Origin: Symsagittifera roscoffensis
Lineage: Eukaryota > Xenacoelomorpha > Acoela > Convolutidae
Length of the DNA: 64,000 nucleotides
Assembly (NCBI RefSeq): GCF_963678635.1
Contig: NW_026971615.1
Location: 1-64,000 of the forward strand
Direction: 5' to 3'
The notes under the pieces were generated by a model. The model worked only from the letters and a program-made list of their open reading frames with translations, was not told where the DNA came from and searched no databases. The position numbers and the translations under genes were made by a program. Positions 20,016 through 30,041 of this stretch are shown piece after piece; the stretch's first letter is position 1, and each line of letters begins with the position of its first letter.

Positions 20016-22707
20016 ATAATTGAATTTTTCCATAGTTTACTAATGTTGATCCTTGTGCTGTTGCTAGTTTACTGGATGTTTCAAGGGGCGTTAGCTTTGG
20101 GTGTAATGATTTTATCTCATTCCATGTGGGAATGTTTATTATGTTTGATTCTGCTTCTGAATCAATTAAAAAATCAATTTCAAGATCTGGTGGTTGAAAT
20201 TCTTTGCTTCTTGGACTTTCTAAAAGAAATGGTATTGTCCAAATTTTTTCTTTGGGTTGTTCTTTTTGTATATTTTGATAGATGTGATTTGTATTCAAGC
20301 ATTTTGTTTTGTCTTTCTCATTGGATTGGTTTCTAGTTTTAATTTCGTTAGTTTCTTGTGCCGTTTGTGTAGAATGGATGGGTTCAATATAATAATTGTG
20401 AAGGAGTTCTAATTGATTTTCGTATATATGTGATGTAAATGGTTGTTGATATATGATAGGTTCATAGTCGTTTTCGACTGCTACCATATTGATGGAGATA
20501 GTGTTTTCTGTATCACTTTCTGAATCTGATGATTCACAATTTATTTGATTCAGTTGTAGTTCATTATTTCCTGTGTCATCAATACCTGGGGGGTCTGCTG
20601 TCGTTTCTGGGTTTGATTGTACTTGATTAATATTTCTTTGATGTTTAGGTGTACTACTTCTGTGGCGATTGTTAGAATTATTATAATGGTTATTATTCCT
20701 GTGTGGTGATTGGGAATAATTTCTATAACGATTATTATAACTTGAATGTCGATTTTGTGAACTATTTCGTGATCTGTTTTGATAATTATTGTTTGGTCTG
20801 TTGTAGTTTGATCTATTATATGAGTTATTCCTTGATCGATTGTTCGGGTAATTCTGGTTTCGATTGTTTGAATAACTTCTATTCCGATTATTGGAATAGT
20901 TTCTATTTCTATTGTACGATGAGTTTCGTGATTGATTGTTTAGATAGTAATTATTTCTTGATTGGGAATTAGATCTAGAAACAAATTGTGTTGTATTTGA
21001 ATTTGATCTGGGGTAGTTATTTCGACTATTTGGTCTATTGTAATGATTTTGTGACGAATTTTGTGTATTTCTTCGTTCTGGTGATCTTCCTCTATAACTT
21101 GAGTTATATGGTGATTGATTTCTCGTGTAGTTGGTATTGTTCGGTAGTAGTTTTCCTGAACTGTTGTTGCTATATACATTTTTGTTCGGTAGATTTTGAT
21201 CTTTCTTCATGTATTGATAGAATGATTTATTTGGTTCTCTATATTTTTGAGGTTTGTTTTGATTGTCCTGTTGTTTTTGTCTACATTCGGAAATACTATG
21301 TCCGTATCGTCGGCAATAATTACACCATTTTTTGAAAGATGGTTTGCCTTTAAAGTTTGGGCGTTTTTCGTAAATATTGAGTATTTCAGTGATTTTTTCA
21401 ACGAGGTCTGTATCTGAATCTTGTATATTATTGATATTTGTGGTATTTGTTTCAATTCGATTAACATATTGTAATTTCAGATTTTCTGTTTCTTCAAGTT
21501 TCATTGTTATTTCTGCTTGCTCTAGCTTGTCTACTAGTTTTCGAAAATCTAAATCGGGCTCTCGAATTGAGGAGGGATGGGATGCTCTCTTTTTTATTGC
21601 TATTTTCCTTAATTGAGGTGTTAAGGTCATCATTAAGATTTCTGTCATTTTTGTGTTTTTATAATCGTGTGTATTTAATGAATATGCTTTTCGAACTAGT
21701 GTTTCGATACGTACTGCTAATTGTTTGATGGTTTCATTTGGTAACCTGCGAATTTCATTACATAAAACTCTTTGTTGTTGTTTGTTTCTTTCGGAGTCAA
21801 ACATTTTTGAAAATTCTTGTGTAAATCTCTTCCAATTTGATTTTATTTCTATAGGCAATACTGAAAACTATTTTTGGGCTGCGCCGTCTAGGGTTGTTTG
21901 TATCAACGCTGTGCGTCGATGTATCCAGTTTTGATGTAGTGGCGTATTAATTGGTTCAGGTCCTATATTTAAAATTAAATTTGCTGTTACTGCATTTAAA
22001 TAATCTTCTACAGAATATTCAGGGTCTGTTCCTGTGAATACCATTAATGGTTTGTTTGATGTTATTGATGATCCACCCATAAGGTATGGATTCATTGTCA
22101 TTTGTAATGATTCTGCTGCATTTGGCATTTGTGAAAAATTAGAAAGTTGATTTTTTGTTATTTCGTGTTGTTGAAGATAATATGGAAGTGGTATTTCATT
22201 TTGCATTTGTGTTGGTTGATATGAGTGTGTAATCATTGGAATTTGTGGCTGAATTGGTTGAAAAGATTGTGTATTAGTTGGGTTTTGCATTTGTATTGGT
22301 TGTTGATTTTGTGTATCTATCTGGTGTGGAGAAAAATTTCTATGATGTGTATATGGTTTCTGCATTCCTTGTCCGTGATATTCTTGGGTATATGGTGCAA
22401 ATATATCTGGTTGTAAATGATCATCATCAGAGGATAGGTAATCCGTTTGATGAGGTGCTTGTTTTTTATTTTTATTCTGTTGAAAGAATGGGTAATTTTC
22501 ACTATGATCCTGTGGAGGATGTGTATTAGCTTGAAAATTTACTGAATTGGTTGTTGCCTTTGGGTTATTCCAATATTGAGATCTGATTTGATTATTATTA
22601 TTATTTCGTGGAGGATAGTTTGTTTTTGATGAATGTGTATAATTATAATTATGTTCCGCAAAATTGTTTCTTGTGAATGTTCTGCGTGTTTTTGACGGTA
22701 TTGTCAT
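19993..22707 (-). pseudogene. Gypsy-A Gag with zinc knuckle and protease N-terminal half
   Basis: ATG 22705-22707. The first 279 codons have an Asn/Gln/Pro-rich N terminus and the front of a capsid-like domain ('FTGTDPEYSVEDYLNAV'). A TAG at 21868-21870 interrupts the frame at a place where Ty3/gypsy capsids usually have Trp. The same frame continues with 'WKRFTQEFSKMF', a CCHC zinc knuckle ('CNYCRRYGHSISEC'), an Asn/Arg/Ser/Tyr-rich RNA-binding region of ~200 residues, and the protease active-site loop 'FLIDSEAESNIINIP'. That loop has Glu where the family has Gly (codon 20155-20157). It ends at TAG 19993-19995. Gag forms the particle; the knuckle binds genomic RNA. Confidence 0.88.
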
Positions 22708-22722
22708 GGGTCTGTATGTTTG

Positions 22723-23856
22723 TTAATCCATTTGTGAATATTTTGGAGCAACCGAAGGTTTAACGGTTGATTGTAAGGTTACCTGTGCTAGCGAAGTGTT
22801 TGTATTTCTTGGTGTTGTTAAATTTGGACGTATTGGTGAAATACTTTGTTGTGTAGTTGTTGTTGTTTGGACAATTTCTTCATTTATGAAGTGTGATGGT
22901 GTCTGAATATCTTGTTGAGTGAGATTTCTAGTTCCATTAAGGTTTTCATTATGTATGACGGTCGAATTTAAACTGTTATTTCGAGTATCAGGTAAAAATG
23001 TATTGTAGTTTAATGGTGTTGCGTCAATGGTTAATGGTACTACTCTTACATAATCTCTTATATAAAATATTGTACTTATTGCTTGGCTTGCAATTGATTG
23101 TGGGATATTTATAAATGCATAATGAGACCATTCGGGGTCCCAAACGTAGTCTGACTGTTCTGTGATGGCGGTATCATCGTTTGAATTTTGAGGTCTAAAA
23201 TTTTTTCTTGCTTGCGAAATTAAATCTAGATTATGTGTGAAATAATCTATTATAAACCATGCCAAGATTTTTTGTAAGTCATGTTTTGTATGTTGTGAAA
23301 CATCATCTTTAGTGAAATTTTCTTTAATTATATTTAGGAAAGATGAAAGTAGTGTGATTTCATGTCGTACCCTTATATGTTTGGATGTCTCTGTCGGTGA
23401 GACATTTGAGATTGGTATTTCGTTTTCTAATATTGAGATATAACTATATATTATGGCAAAAACTTCATTAGTAAATATGGAGTTTGCTCTTCGTGAGTTA
23501 TGATATTGTATGCTTTTTATATATTCTGAGAATACTTTTGAAAATTCTAAATCAAGGTCGTCTGTTTGAATTACATATTTGCGGTGATTCGGGTTTGGTG
23601 AGGTTAATTCTATGGTGTAGATTCCGTAGTGTTGTGTCAAATTACATATATCTTTCAGATAGTGATCAATAATTTGTCTTTTGATCTTTACATCGGGGAA
23701 CTCTGCTTTACATGGGCTGATTCCGGGTTCAAATAAATTTAGTAAAAAATTTTTGCAAAGTATATGCTGTCCTCTATCAGTGGGTGCATCTACGAGGAAG
23801 GGGAAGATATCGTCATCATCTGGACTATCTTCACTTGGAGTGTGTCTTTGGCTCAT
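22723..23856 (-). CDS. Gypsy-A ORF2, unknown protein upstream of gag (377 aa)
   Basis: ATG 23854-23856, stop just before gag with 15 nt between. Intact. An acidic N terminus (EDSPDDDD) leads into ~250 residues that look globular and mainly helical ('IIDHYLKDICNLTQHYGIY', 'LLSSFLNIIKENF', 'ILAWFIIDYFTHNLDLI'). The last ~100 residues are Thr/Asn/Gln-rich. I do not recognise it and see no zinc motif, signal peptide or catalytic signature. Position 5' of gag is rare for LTR elements; roles such as an extra structural protein or RNA-binding regulator are guesses. Confidence 0.8.
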   Translation of the reverse strand: MSQRHTPSEDSPDDDDIFPFLVDAPTDRGQHILCKNFLLNLFEPGISPCKAEFPDVKIKRQIIDHYLKDICNLTQHYGIYTIELTSPNPNHRKYVIQTDDLDLEFSKVFSEYIKSIQYHNSRRANSIFTNEVFAIIYSYISILENEIPISNVSPTETSKHIRVRHEITLLSSFLNIIKENFTKDDVSQHTKHDLQKILAWFIIDYFTHNLDLISQARKNFRPQNSNDDTAITEQSDYVWDPEWSHYAFINIPQSIASQAISTIFYIRDYVRVVPLTIDATPLNYNTFLPDTRNNSLNSTVIHNENLNGTRNLTQQDIQTPSHFINEEIVQTTTTTQQSISPIRPNLTTPRNTNTSLAQVTLQSTVKPSVAPKYSQMD

Positions 23857-24298
23857 TTTTTCGTTTAATGACTGTTAATAGGTAATTATCGATGTGTCTA
23901 ATTGGTTGATTCCAATTGTATAAATGTACTGGTTTGTGTTTATATTGCTTTTTTATTCTTCTTTTTCCTCTTTTTGACGAAATCGATGTTGTTTCTGAGT
24001 CGGAAAAATATAATTGATCGTGAATGGGGCAATTTTTATCTATAGATTCTTTTAATTTATAGAGTTCGTCTAAATTGCTGGCTTCTGATTCTGAAAATGC
24101 GTTTCTATTTTTGGAAAATCTTTTTCGTGTTATTTGTCTTTGTTTAGTTATTATTTTTCTTTTTAGTGTTTGTCGTTTTGTTCTAATATATCCAACTGTT
24201 TGTGTGTGGGGTGTGATTACAAGGTCGTATTTTTTGTTATCAATTTCACAGTTGTGCAAAACGATTGTTTGTTTGTTTCCTAGATTTTTAAATGACAT
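23831..24298 (-). CDS. Gypsy-A ORF1, basic protein upstream of gag (155 aa)
   Basis: ATG 24296-24298, TGA 23831-23833, overlapping ORF2 by 26 nt. It is strongly basic, with clusters such as 'TKRQTLKRKIITKQRQITRK' and 'SSKRGKRRIKKQYKHKP' around an acidic Ser-rich middle ('SESEASNLDELYKLKE'). The first is a plausible RNA-binding arginine/lysine-rich motif and the second a plausible nuclear localisation signal. As the first cistron after the leader it could be a regulator of the kind complex retroviruses encode, but that is inference; I recognise no family. Confidence 0.75.
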   Translation of the reverse strand: MSFKNLGNKQTIVLHNCEIDNKKYDLVITPHTQTVGYIRTKRQTLKRKIITKQRQITRKRFSKNRNAFSESEASNLDELYKLKESIDKNCPIHDQLYFSDSETTSISSKRGKRRIKKQYKHKPVHLYNWNQPIRHIDNYLLTVIKRKNEPKTHSK

Positions 24299-24815
24299 AA
24301 GGTTTAGGATGACGGATGCAAAAAGTTGTTATATGATTTCTATTTTCTTAAATTGTTAGTCCTTACGATTTTTTGGTTAGCTTAACCTGGGTCTATTTGT
24401 TCAGGGTTGGAGAGAAAAGTATATCTATTCCGAAGAATGATTTTTACTTTCTCGTGGCTAGTATAAGCTAAGGTGTTAACTTACTTAATCTTACTTAGGG
24501 GTAGTGATTGTGTTCAAGGGTTGGAGAATAGTAAATCAATCCACAAGGTTCAGGTATAATTAGAACGCGAGTAGTTCGTTAGGTACTATTTTAATTTTAC
24601 TAAGTCTATGATTTATCCTGGGTCTTGATAAGAGGAGGGTTCAAGTGAAGGATGAATAACCGAAGTTTTTCACTGTTTATCCTAATTTGAATGGTTAGTT
24701 TTGTTGAAAAATTTCTATTAGTCTTGGGTTTTTTGAAAGGGTTGGATAGTGAATCGACGTTTGAGGTCGTTAGACACTAGCTAAGTGGGTGGGGGAGAAC
24801 AAAATTGTTCTATTT

Positions 24816-24900
24816 GATCCAAGGATAGGCCTTGATGATCAAGTTTAAATTTTAACTGAATAGAAAATGAATTAAGATCCAAGGATAAGCCTTGATGATC
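24816..24900 (-). repeat. Two 25-bp hairpin repeats in the Gypsy-A leader
   Basis: GATCCAAGGATA(G/A)GCCTTG plus ATGATC occurs at 24816-24840 and 24876-24900, exactly 60 bp apart, with one difference. Each copy has CAAGG/CCTTG arms and GATC at both ends, so each can form a small stem-loop. Dimerisation or packaging use is inference. Confidence 0.6.
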
Positions 24901-25230
24901 TGATTTGAAAATTAAGTGAATTTAAGTTTAAAATGGTTTAAATTTATTTAAGAAAAAGATTTAGTTTTTTTTTTATGATATTAGTGAGTTTATGATTGCT
25001 GTTATGTTTTAGGTGATGAAGCTGAGACAATTGGATGATTTATGATTACTAACAGTTTATTGTCATGCTACTAATTTTTATTTTGATTTTCAATAAATAT
25101 TTTCCAAATACGTTTTTTATATAATACTGCAGAATTTTAGAAAAACGATCTGAGATCTTTTTATCAATCGTTATTGTATATTAATATTTTGTTTAGCGCC
25201 TGAAATGATTATGAAGATTGACTTCAAGAT

Positions 25231-25464
25231 TTAAGTTTGCAAATGAAAATCTAAATTCATTGCTAATAAGATTCTAAATATAAAAGTTTGTGTTGGCTTT
25301 TGCCGTACTATCATATAACTATTTGGTAAGTTTCTATTTTGTCGTATGTCGTCTCTGGTTCGAGGTCTTCTTCCAATTCCGGGTAGTTCTCTTATCGTTC
25401 GGAATATTGGCTTTGATCTATTGAGTCGTAGAGACATTTCGATTAAATTATTGTCGTGTAACAT
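25231..25464 (-). CDS. Possible small ORF in the Gypsy-A leader (77 aa)
   Basis: ATG 25462-25464, about 70 nt after the PBS. It is Arg-rich ('LPGIGRRPRTRDDIRQNR'). It could be an upstream ORF, the coding part of a spliced leader exon supplying an AUG to downstream frames, or chance. It is listed because the element has a downstream frame that lacks any Met. Confidence 0.3.
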   Translation of the reverse strand: MLHDNNLIEMSLRLNRSKPIFRTIRELPGIGRRPRTRDDIRQNRNLPNSYMIVRQKPTQTFIFRILLAMNLDFHLQT

Positions 25465-25531
25465 TTTAAAAATGTTTTGTCTAATTTCTAATCTATTTTT
25501 GGTTAATTCTAAGCTATTAAGGTCTTGTTCG

Positions 25532-25549
25532 AGACTTATGGTCGCACCA
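25532..25549 (-). promoter_or_regulatory. Primer-binding site of Gypsy-A
   Basis: In element sense the sequence two bases after the 5' LTR reads TGGTGCGACCATAAGTCT, beginning with the TGG expected to pair with a tRNA CCA end. Complementarity seems to continue into CTCGAAC, which matches a T-loop (GTTCGAG). The tRNA species is not identified; the implied acceptor strand is one base short of standard. Confidence 0.65.
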
Positions 25550-25551
25550 GA

Positions 25552-25961
25552 TGAGTTATAACCGAGGTGGTTATCTCATAGAGTAATTTCGGATAGGGTA
25601 CACCGTCTGCTCGTCACGCTATCTTATTTTCGGCCGGATAGATTCGTGCAACTTCTTAGTCTAATACCGATCCTAATCTTACTCTTATACTATCTAGTCT
25701 CAGGGTGTTTAACTAGTCTCTGCTAGGCTCAATAGATCTAGGGTATACTGGTTTATTGCGGCTGCTGAAGTCTTCTTGGAGAGTCAACTAATTTCTAAGT
25801 TAAATTCAAATCTCTCTGGTGCTGAAATTACAAGTAATTCCAGCACTTACAAATAAGTGGGTTGTTAGTTAGATGGATCATGATTGGTTAATATTAAATA
25901 CTTTACAGTGGTAAAATATCTAATTTATCCAATCATAAAATGTAGTTTAGATCAGGTTCCA
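25552..25961 (-). repeat. 5' LTR of Gypsy-A
   Basis: 410 bp, a near-perfect copy of 7101-7510. On the minus strand it supplies the promoter for the element. An AATAAA follows the hairpin (arms 25819-25831 and 25834-25846 on the plus strand). No strong TATA box was identified. Confidence 0.95.
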
Positions 25962-25965
25962 TAAA
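25962..25965. repeat. Target-site duplication TAAA, right copy of Gypsy-A
   Basis: Matches 7097-7100 and abuts the 5' LTR. Confidence 0.8.
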
Positions 25966-26435
25966 GAAACAACCATAGATCTGGATTGACATTTTTTGAT
26001 ATTTTAGGCAATCTGTTACGGCATTTACAGATCATTAATTCGTGCACTTCAAAATTGGAGAGGCATTAAAAAAAGATTATCAGAGCGGTATTTCAACAAC
26101 AAAAAAGAAGCTATAAATTTCTTTCAATAGAATTCAAACAAAAAATCATTTTATATTTCAACTAGCTATTTTAACTGAAATAATATCAACCGAACTGCCA
26201 ATCTTATAACCGTCGTTGGTTGAGTATGATTGCAATTAAATTTCTGAAATCCAGTTCTTGGAACAACCTGACTGAAAAGAACGTATACTGTTGAGAGCAC
26301 TGCCCCAGTACGATACATGCAAGACAAAGCTTAGAATTATACATAGCTTAGCCTTATCAAGTGCTTTTAATGCTCCATTTTCCAGACGATTTTTGAGATT
26401 ATGAAATTGCAAATAGTATACAAAAATAAACAAGA
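25966..26435. other. AT-rich flank, nothing recognised
   Basis: Host sequence that was contiguous with 7096 before Gypsy-A inserted. No coding or repeat signature was found. Confidence 0.4.
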
Positions 26436-26560
26436 CTGCTCGTATCAGGGCGAAGCCCTGAATGTTCCGACTGCCTTTTAAGGTTTTATGGAGCAGTAAT
26501 AACATTTTAAGATTTTATGGAGCAGTAATAACAAAAAATTAAATGTAATAAAATAAAAAA
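26436..26560 (+). repeat. Truncated copy of the ~530-bp repeat
   Basis: It begins ACAAGACTGCTCGTATCAGG with the hairpin CAGGGCGAAGCCCTG and breaks off where the tandem duplication starts. A short internal duplication (TTTTATGGAGCAGTAATAAC twice) is present. Confidence 0.7.
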
Positions 26561-26813
26561 AGTTAGAATTATGACTAGTGAGTTATTTTTCAGAAGTTAT
26601 AATTTTGCTGGAACCATGAGTGCTTTCTCTTCCTTCTTGTAACTGAGATTGTATAAATAAAGCCTGATTTGATATACAATCCAATTTATCTGTCCCTTGT
26701 TTCTCTGGTTTCTCTGTTACGAGTTTTATTTCGTCATAGTCTGTTAGATGCAGACTTCAATCATAATTTTAGTTTAATTTGTATTTTCAATTTAACAACA
26801 GAAATTTCAATAA

Positions 26814-27356
26814 AACAAGAGTGCTCGTATCAGGGCGAAGCACTGAATGCTCCGACTGCCTTTTAAGGTCTATGGAGCATTAATAACATGAAAAATTTCA
26901 ATGTAATAGAAAAAAAAATTTAAAAAAAAATATTTTGAAATTTTTTTATAATACGTAAAACCATCCCCCCACACGTCATATTAAGTACAAAGTGATAAAT
27001 GATAGACTTTGCGCCTATTAACAAAAAACGTATGGCATAAAAGCATCCTTGAACCAATTTGGAACGATTTCTAAGACGGATTAAATCTCGTTACGCGTTA
27101 ATAGCGCGAAATATATCGCGCGTTAATTGTCCCAAATTGGCCAAAATGGCAATCTTTAAACCCCCATAACTTTACAAAAAATGATTACAGGTGAAATATC
27201 TTTTCAAATTTGAGCTCAGGACAACAATACCTTTTGAATGATATAAAAAAATTCCGTCAAAAATGGCTAGTTAAAAAGTCGACATTTGTCTGAAGAAAAA
27301 AAAAACCCACCCCGAGCACAAATATTCCGTTACTTTCGTATCGAAAGTCGGAATAA
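26814..27356 (+). repeat. ~530-bp dispersed repeat, copy A1
   Basis: Family hallmarks in order: terminal hairpin around CTCGTATCAGGGCGAAG, TAATAACATGAAAAATTTC, CCATCCCCCCACACG, GACGGATTAAATCTCG, the palindrome-rich block GCGCGAAATATATCGCGC, ACAGGTGAAATATC, and the terminal palindrome CTTTCGTATCGAAAG followed by TCGGAA. It is noncoding. Confidence 0.8.
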
Positions 27357-27363
27357 CAAAATT

Positions 27364-27892
27364 CCTCGTATCAGGGCGAAGCCCTGAATGTTTCAATTGC
27401 CTTTTTTAGGTTTTTTGAGCAGCAGTAATAACATTAAAAAAATTAAATGAAATAAAATAAAATTTTGTCTAAAATTTGAAATTTTTTTTATGAAAACCAT
27501 CCCCCCACACGCCATATAACGTACAAACAGATAGATTTCGTTCCGTGTTACAAACTAATTATGGCACATAAGCTTCGTTCAACCAATTTTGAACGATTTA
27601 TAAGACGGAATAAATCTCCTTCTTACGCGTTAATAGCGCGAATTATATCGCGCGTTAATTGTCCCAAATTGGTCAAAATGGCCAAAATGGCAATCTTTAA
27701 ACCCTCATAACTTTACGAAAAACAATCACAGGTGAAATATCTTTTCAAATTTAAGCTCAGGACAACAAAGCTATGAATGATATCAAAAAGTTCCGTCAAA
27801 AATGGCTTTTAAAAAGTCGAAATTTGTCTGAAGAAAAAAAAAACCACCCCGAGCACAAATATTCCGTTACTTTCGTATCGAAAGTCGGAACA
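27364..27892 (+). repeat. ~530-bp dispersed repeat, copy A2
   Basis: It follows copy A1 head-to-tail with only 7 bp between, is ~15-20% diverged from A1 by eye, and has the intact hairpin CAGGGCGAAGCCCTG at its start and CTTTCGTATCGAAAG at its end. Confidence 0.8.
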
Positions 27893-28199
27893 AAAAAGCA
27901 GCAATTAGCAACACAAAAAATGAAAATTTTTAGAAAAAAAAGTATTTTCAAGGCGAAATTGATTTTTCAAATTGAGATGAGTATCAGCTTCTCCTTTAAT
28001 TTCAGCCTTGGACTACATTGTTTTCTCATATCTATTGTTTATCTCTCATATTTGAATTTCCAGAAAAAACTGTCGACGTGTAAAATTAGTTGAAAAGGAA
28101 TTATACTCTAATTTAAAACTCGAATAAAATGAAAAAAAAATTACAAACTGACGTTTGCGAAAAAAAAAGAAAACATTTTACAAAAAAAAATATGTTTAT

Positions 28200-29620
28200 A
28201 GTTATCTCTCATTTCGTTTAGAACCCAATCGGCTCTCTAAATTTTTTTTTTATCGGTAATTTAATATCAAGACGGCCTATGCAGTTAAACAAAACTCGAA
28301 TTCTAGTAGCCAACAGTTTTTTGTTTCGCTTTGATCTTAGATGTCTCATTTCAAGGTTTTTTATTAGGTTCTGATATAAGATCACTTAAAACAACTCGGA
28401 AAGCAATTTTAAAACATACGGCGGTGTTCTTTTCATTCTGAAAGACTTTGATAAAAAAATCGGGCATACGTAGCTCTGTAAAAAATTGATTTTTGGAGAT
28501 TTTTTTCAGTGGAAGCTTTTTGTTAAGTATTTTATTCTGCGAACCTTAACGTTTTTTTATTTTTGCGTTTGACCAGCTGTGCCTTTCAGTTTTTCATCTA
28601 ATGTTTGTGACCCTATTGGATGACAGACTGAAATTATGACTTATAAACTTTCATCAAGGTACCAAGCTTACAAAACATTTTGAAATTATTCATGCTTGCT
28701 GTTAAAACTTTCAGTATTTTTTGAAGCTTTGTAAATGTGCTTTGAAAATAATAATTTGTCCTAAAGGATCACCGGAGTACTCAAATTTTAGGTTTCTCCA
28801 TTTTTCTGCTGATTGAATGTTATTTTCGTCGACGCATTTTTGGTTGAAAACTGTATGCAAATTGTTTTATCATCATTTATAGTCAGTTTTATTTTCGGTT
28901 TAAAAATCAAAACTTTTAACAGAATTACAAAAATAATTAAAAAATCATCACTGCCATAAATTTAGTACCATCCACGAAAACTGTTTTTTCCTGAGTTTCA
29001 CAAACATTAGGAAGGTCGTTTTCATTTGAATAGTGGTCTCAGAACAGAGCCCTGGGTCACTCCGATTTCGAATGTCCTCTTTGTTGCAGAATTTTGTGGC
29101 TAACATTAACAGATTGTTTTTTAATGTTTTAAATTGATCTCAATATTTCAAAGGTAGGCCATCACAAACCAAGCCGATAACGTTCGATGAGTATGATTTC
29201 ATTATCTACAGTATCGAAAGCTTATGATACGTAAATAACTGAGCGGTATTTATAAACCCCTTATAAACATTTTGTAAACCCCTAATAAACATTTTCAATT
29301 ACTGCAACTATAGTTTCGACAGTGCAGTGTTCGTTTTGTCCTCAAAACTATACTCCTTTACGAAAAAAAGGTCTCCAGGATTTTTCAGTCCAAGAGTTAG
29401 TATTTTTTTCAACAAATTTGTCTGATACTGGGAGAAAAACAGATCTAGAAGTGTTTGTTTCTTTCTTAGAACCATTTTTGATAGACGAACTACAGTGATA
29501 ATATTGAACACAACCGGAAAAAGTGACAGCAAAACATCGGGTAAGCAGGGTGGTCAAACCAGAAAATATTGGGTTCAAGTTTTTTGTGAACAAAAGTTCT
29601 AAGAGAATGAAGGTCTTCTG
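28200..29620 (-). pseudogene. Dead non-LTR retrotransposon reverse transcriptase, unit A
   Basis: Minus-strand reading, with many stops and frame changes, shows LINE RT landmarks in the right order: 'SLFPVVFNIITVVRLSKM' (motif 0-1 region), 'AFDTVDNEIILIERYRLG' (the AFDTVDHEIL block carrying the first catalytic Asp), then 'NDLPNVC' and 'FVDGTKF', a damaged FADDTKF catalytic box. This pattern fits Jockey/CR1-like LINEs of animals. No endonuclease domain or intact ORF was found. Limits are approximate. Confidence 0.72.
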
Positions 29621-30041
29621 AAGTAAATATTTTTACTGCTAAAAAAGTTTCCGCAAAAAAACTATTTGCATAGTTTAGTTTTGACTAACTTGTCTCCATT
29701 TGGCTAATTTGTCTTCAACAATTACAAAAAAAATCTTGTTTTTTAACAACAGTTGTTCCGTCGGTATTTTTTTTTCTTTGATATCTTTTACTAAATTTCT
29801 GAATTTTACTAAGTTAGTTTTACTAGTTTTTCTTTCTTTGATATCTTTTACTAAATTTCTAAATTTTACTAACTTCTGAAAGTAAGTTTTTAGAAAAATC
29901 TTGTTATGACTTATTAACAGAAGGAAATTTTGTTCTGAAACATTTTGTTGCGGTTTTTAATTGAAAAACTTATAACTGAATTACTTGTCCAAAGTTTCAT
30001 TGAATGTTTCATAAGCTCTATTTTCTTCGGGAAAATGTTTT

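Larger units (their letters stand above)
24299..25531 (-). promoter_or_regulatory. Gypsy-A 5' leader
   Basis: About 1.25 kb between PBS and ORF1, expected to hold packaging and dimerisation signals and any splice donor. It contains the repeated 25-bp hairpin at 24816-24900 and a small ORF at 25231-25464. No other conserved signal could be proven by eye. Confidence 0.55.
7101..25961 (-). mobile_element. Gypsy-A: 18.9-kb envelope-bearing Ty3/gypsy LTR retroelement with accessory ORFs
   Basis: Two 410-bp direct LTRs (7101-7510 and 25552-25961) with TG...CA ends enclose a minus-strand coding array of about 15 kb, flanked by a 4-bp TAAA duplication. The domain order RT, RNase H, integrase with a GPY/F tail places it in Ty3/gypsy. 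The order is: leader, ORF1, ORF2, gag-PR, RT-RH, IN, two small membrane ORFs, Ser/Thr-rich ORF, envelope-like ORF, tail ORF, 596-codon ORF, 3' region. The LTRs show one difference (G at 7414, T at 25865), so insertion is recent. Breaks in this copy: TAG 21868-21870, protease Gly to Glu at 20155-20157, frame change near 20005, TGA 19154-19156, frame change near 17365, TAA 14464-14466, TGA 13325-13327, and frame change near 11405. Confidence 0.95.

Noticed and set aside
19845-20336. 163-codon hydrophobic plus-strand frame
   Set aside because: It lies opposite the gag-protease frame that carries recognisable protease residues; the Leu/Val/Phe-rich product is a composition artefact.
13325-21870. 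Stop-codon reassignment as an explanation for in-frame TAG, TGA and TAA
   Set aside because: All three codons also terminate intact ORFs in the same element, and the interrupted sites include all three, so no single reassignment explains them.
21868-21870. Programmed gag-pol readthrough at the TAG, as in gammaretroviruses
   Set aside because: The TAG sits inside the capsid region, upstream of the zinc knuckle, at a position where the family normally has a coding residue; readthrough sites lie after Gag.
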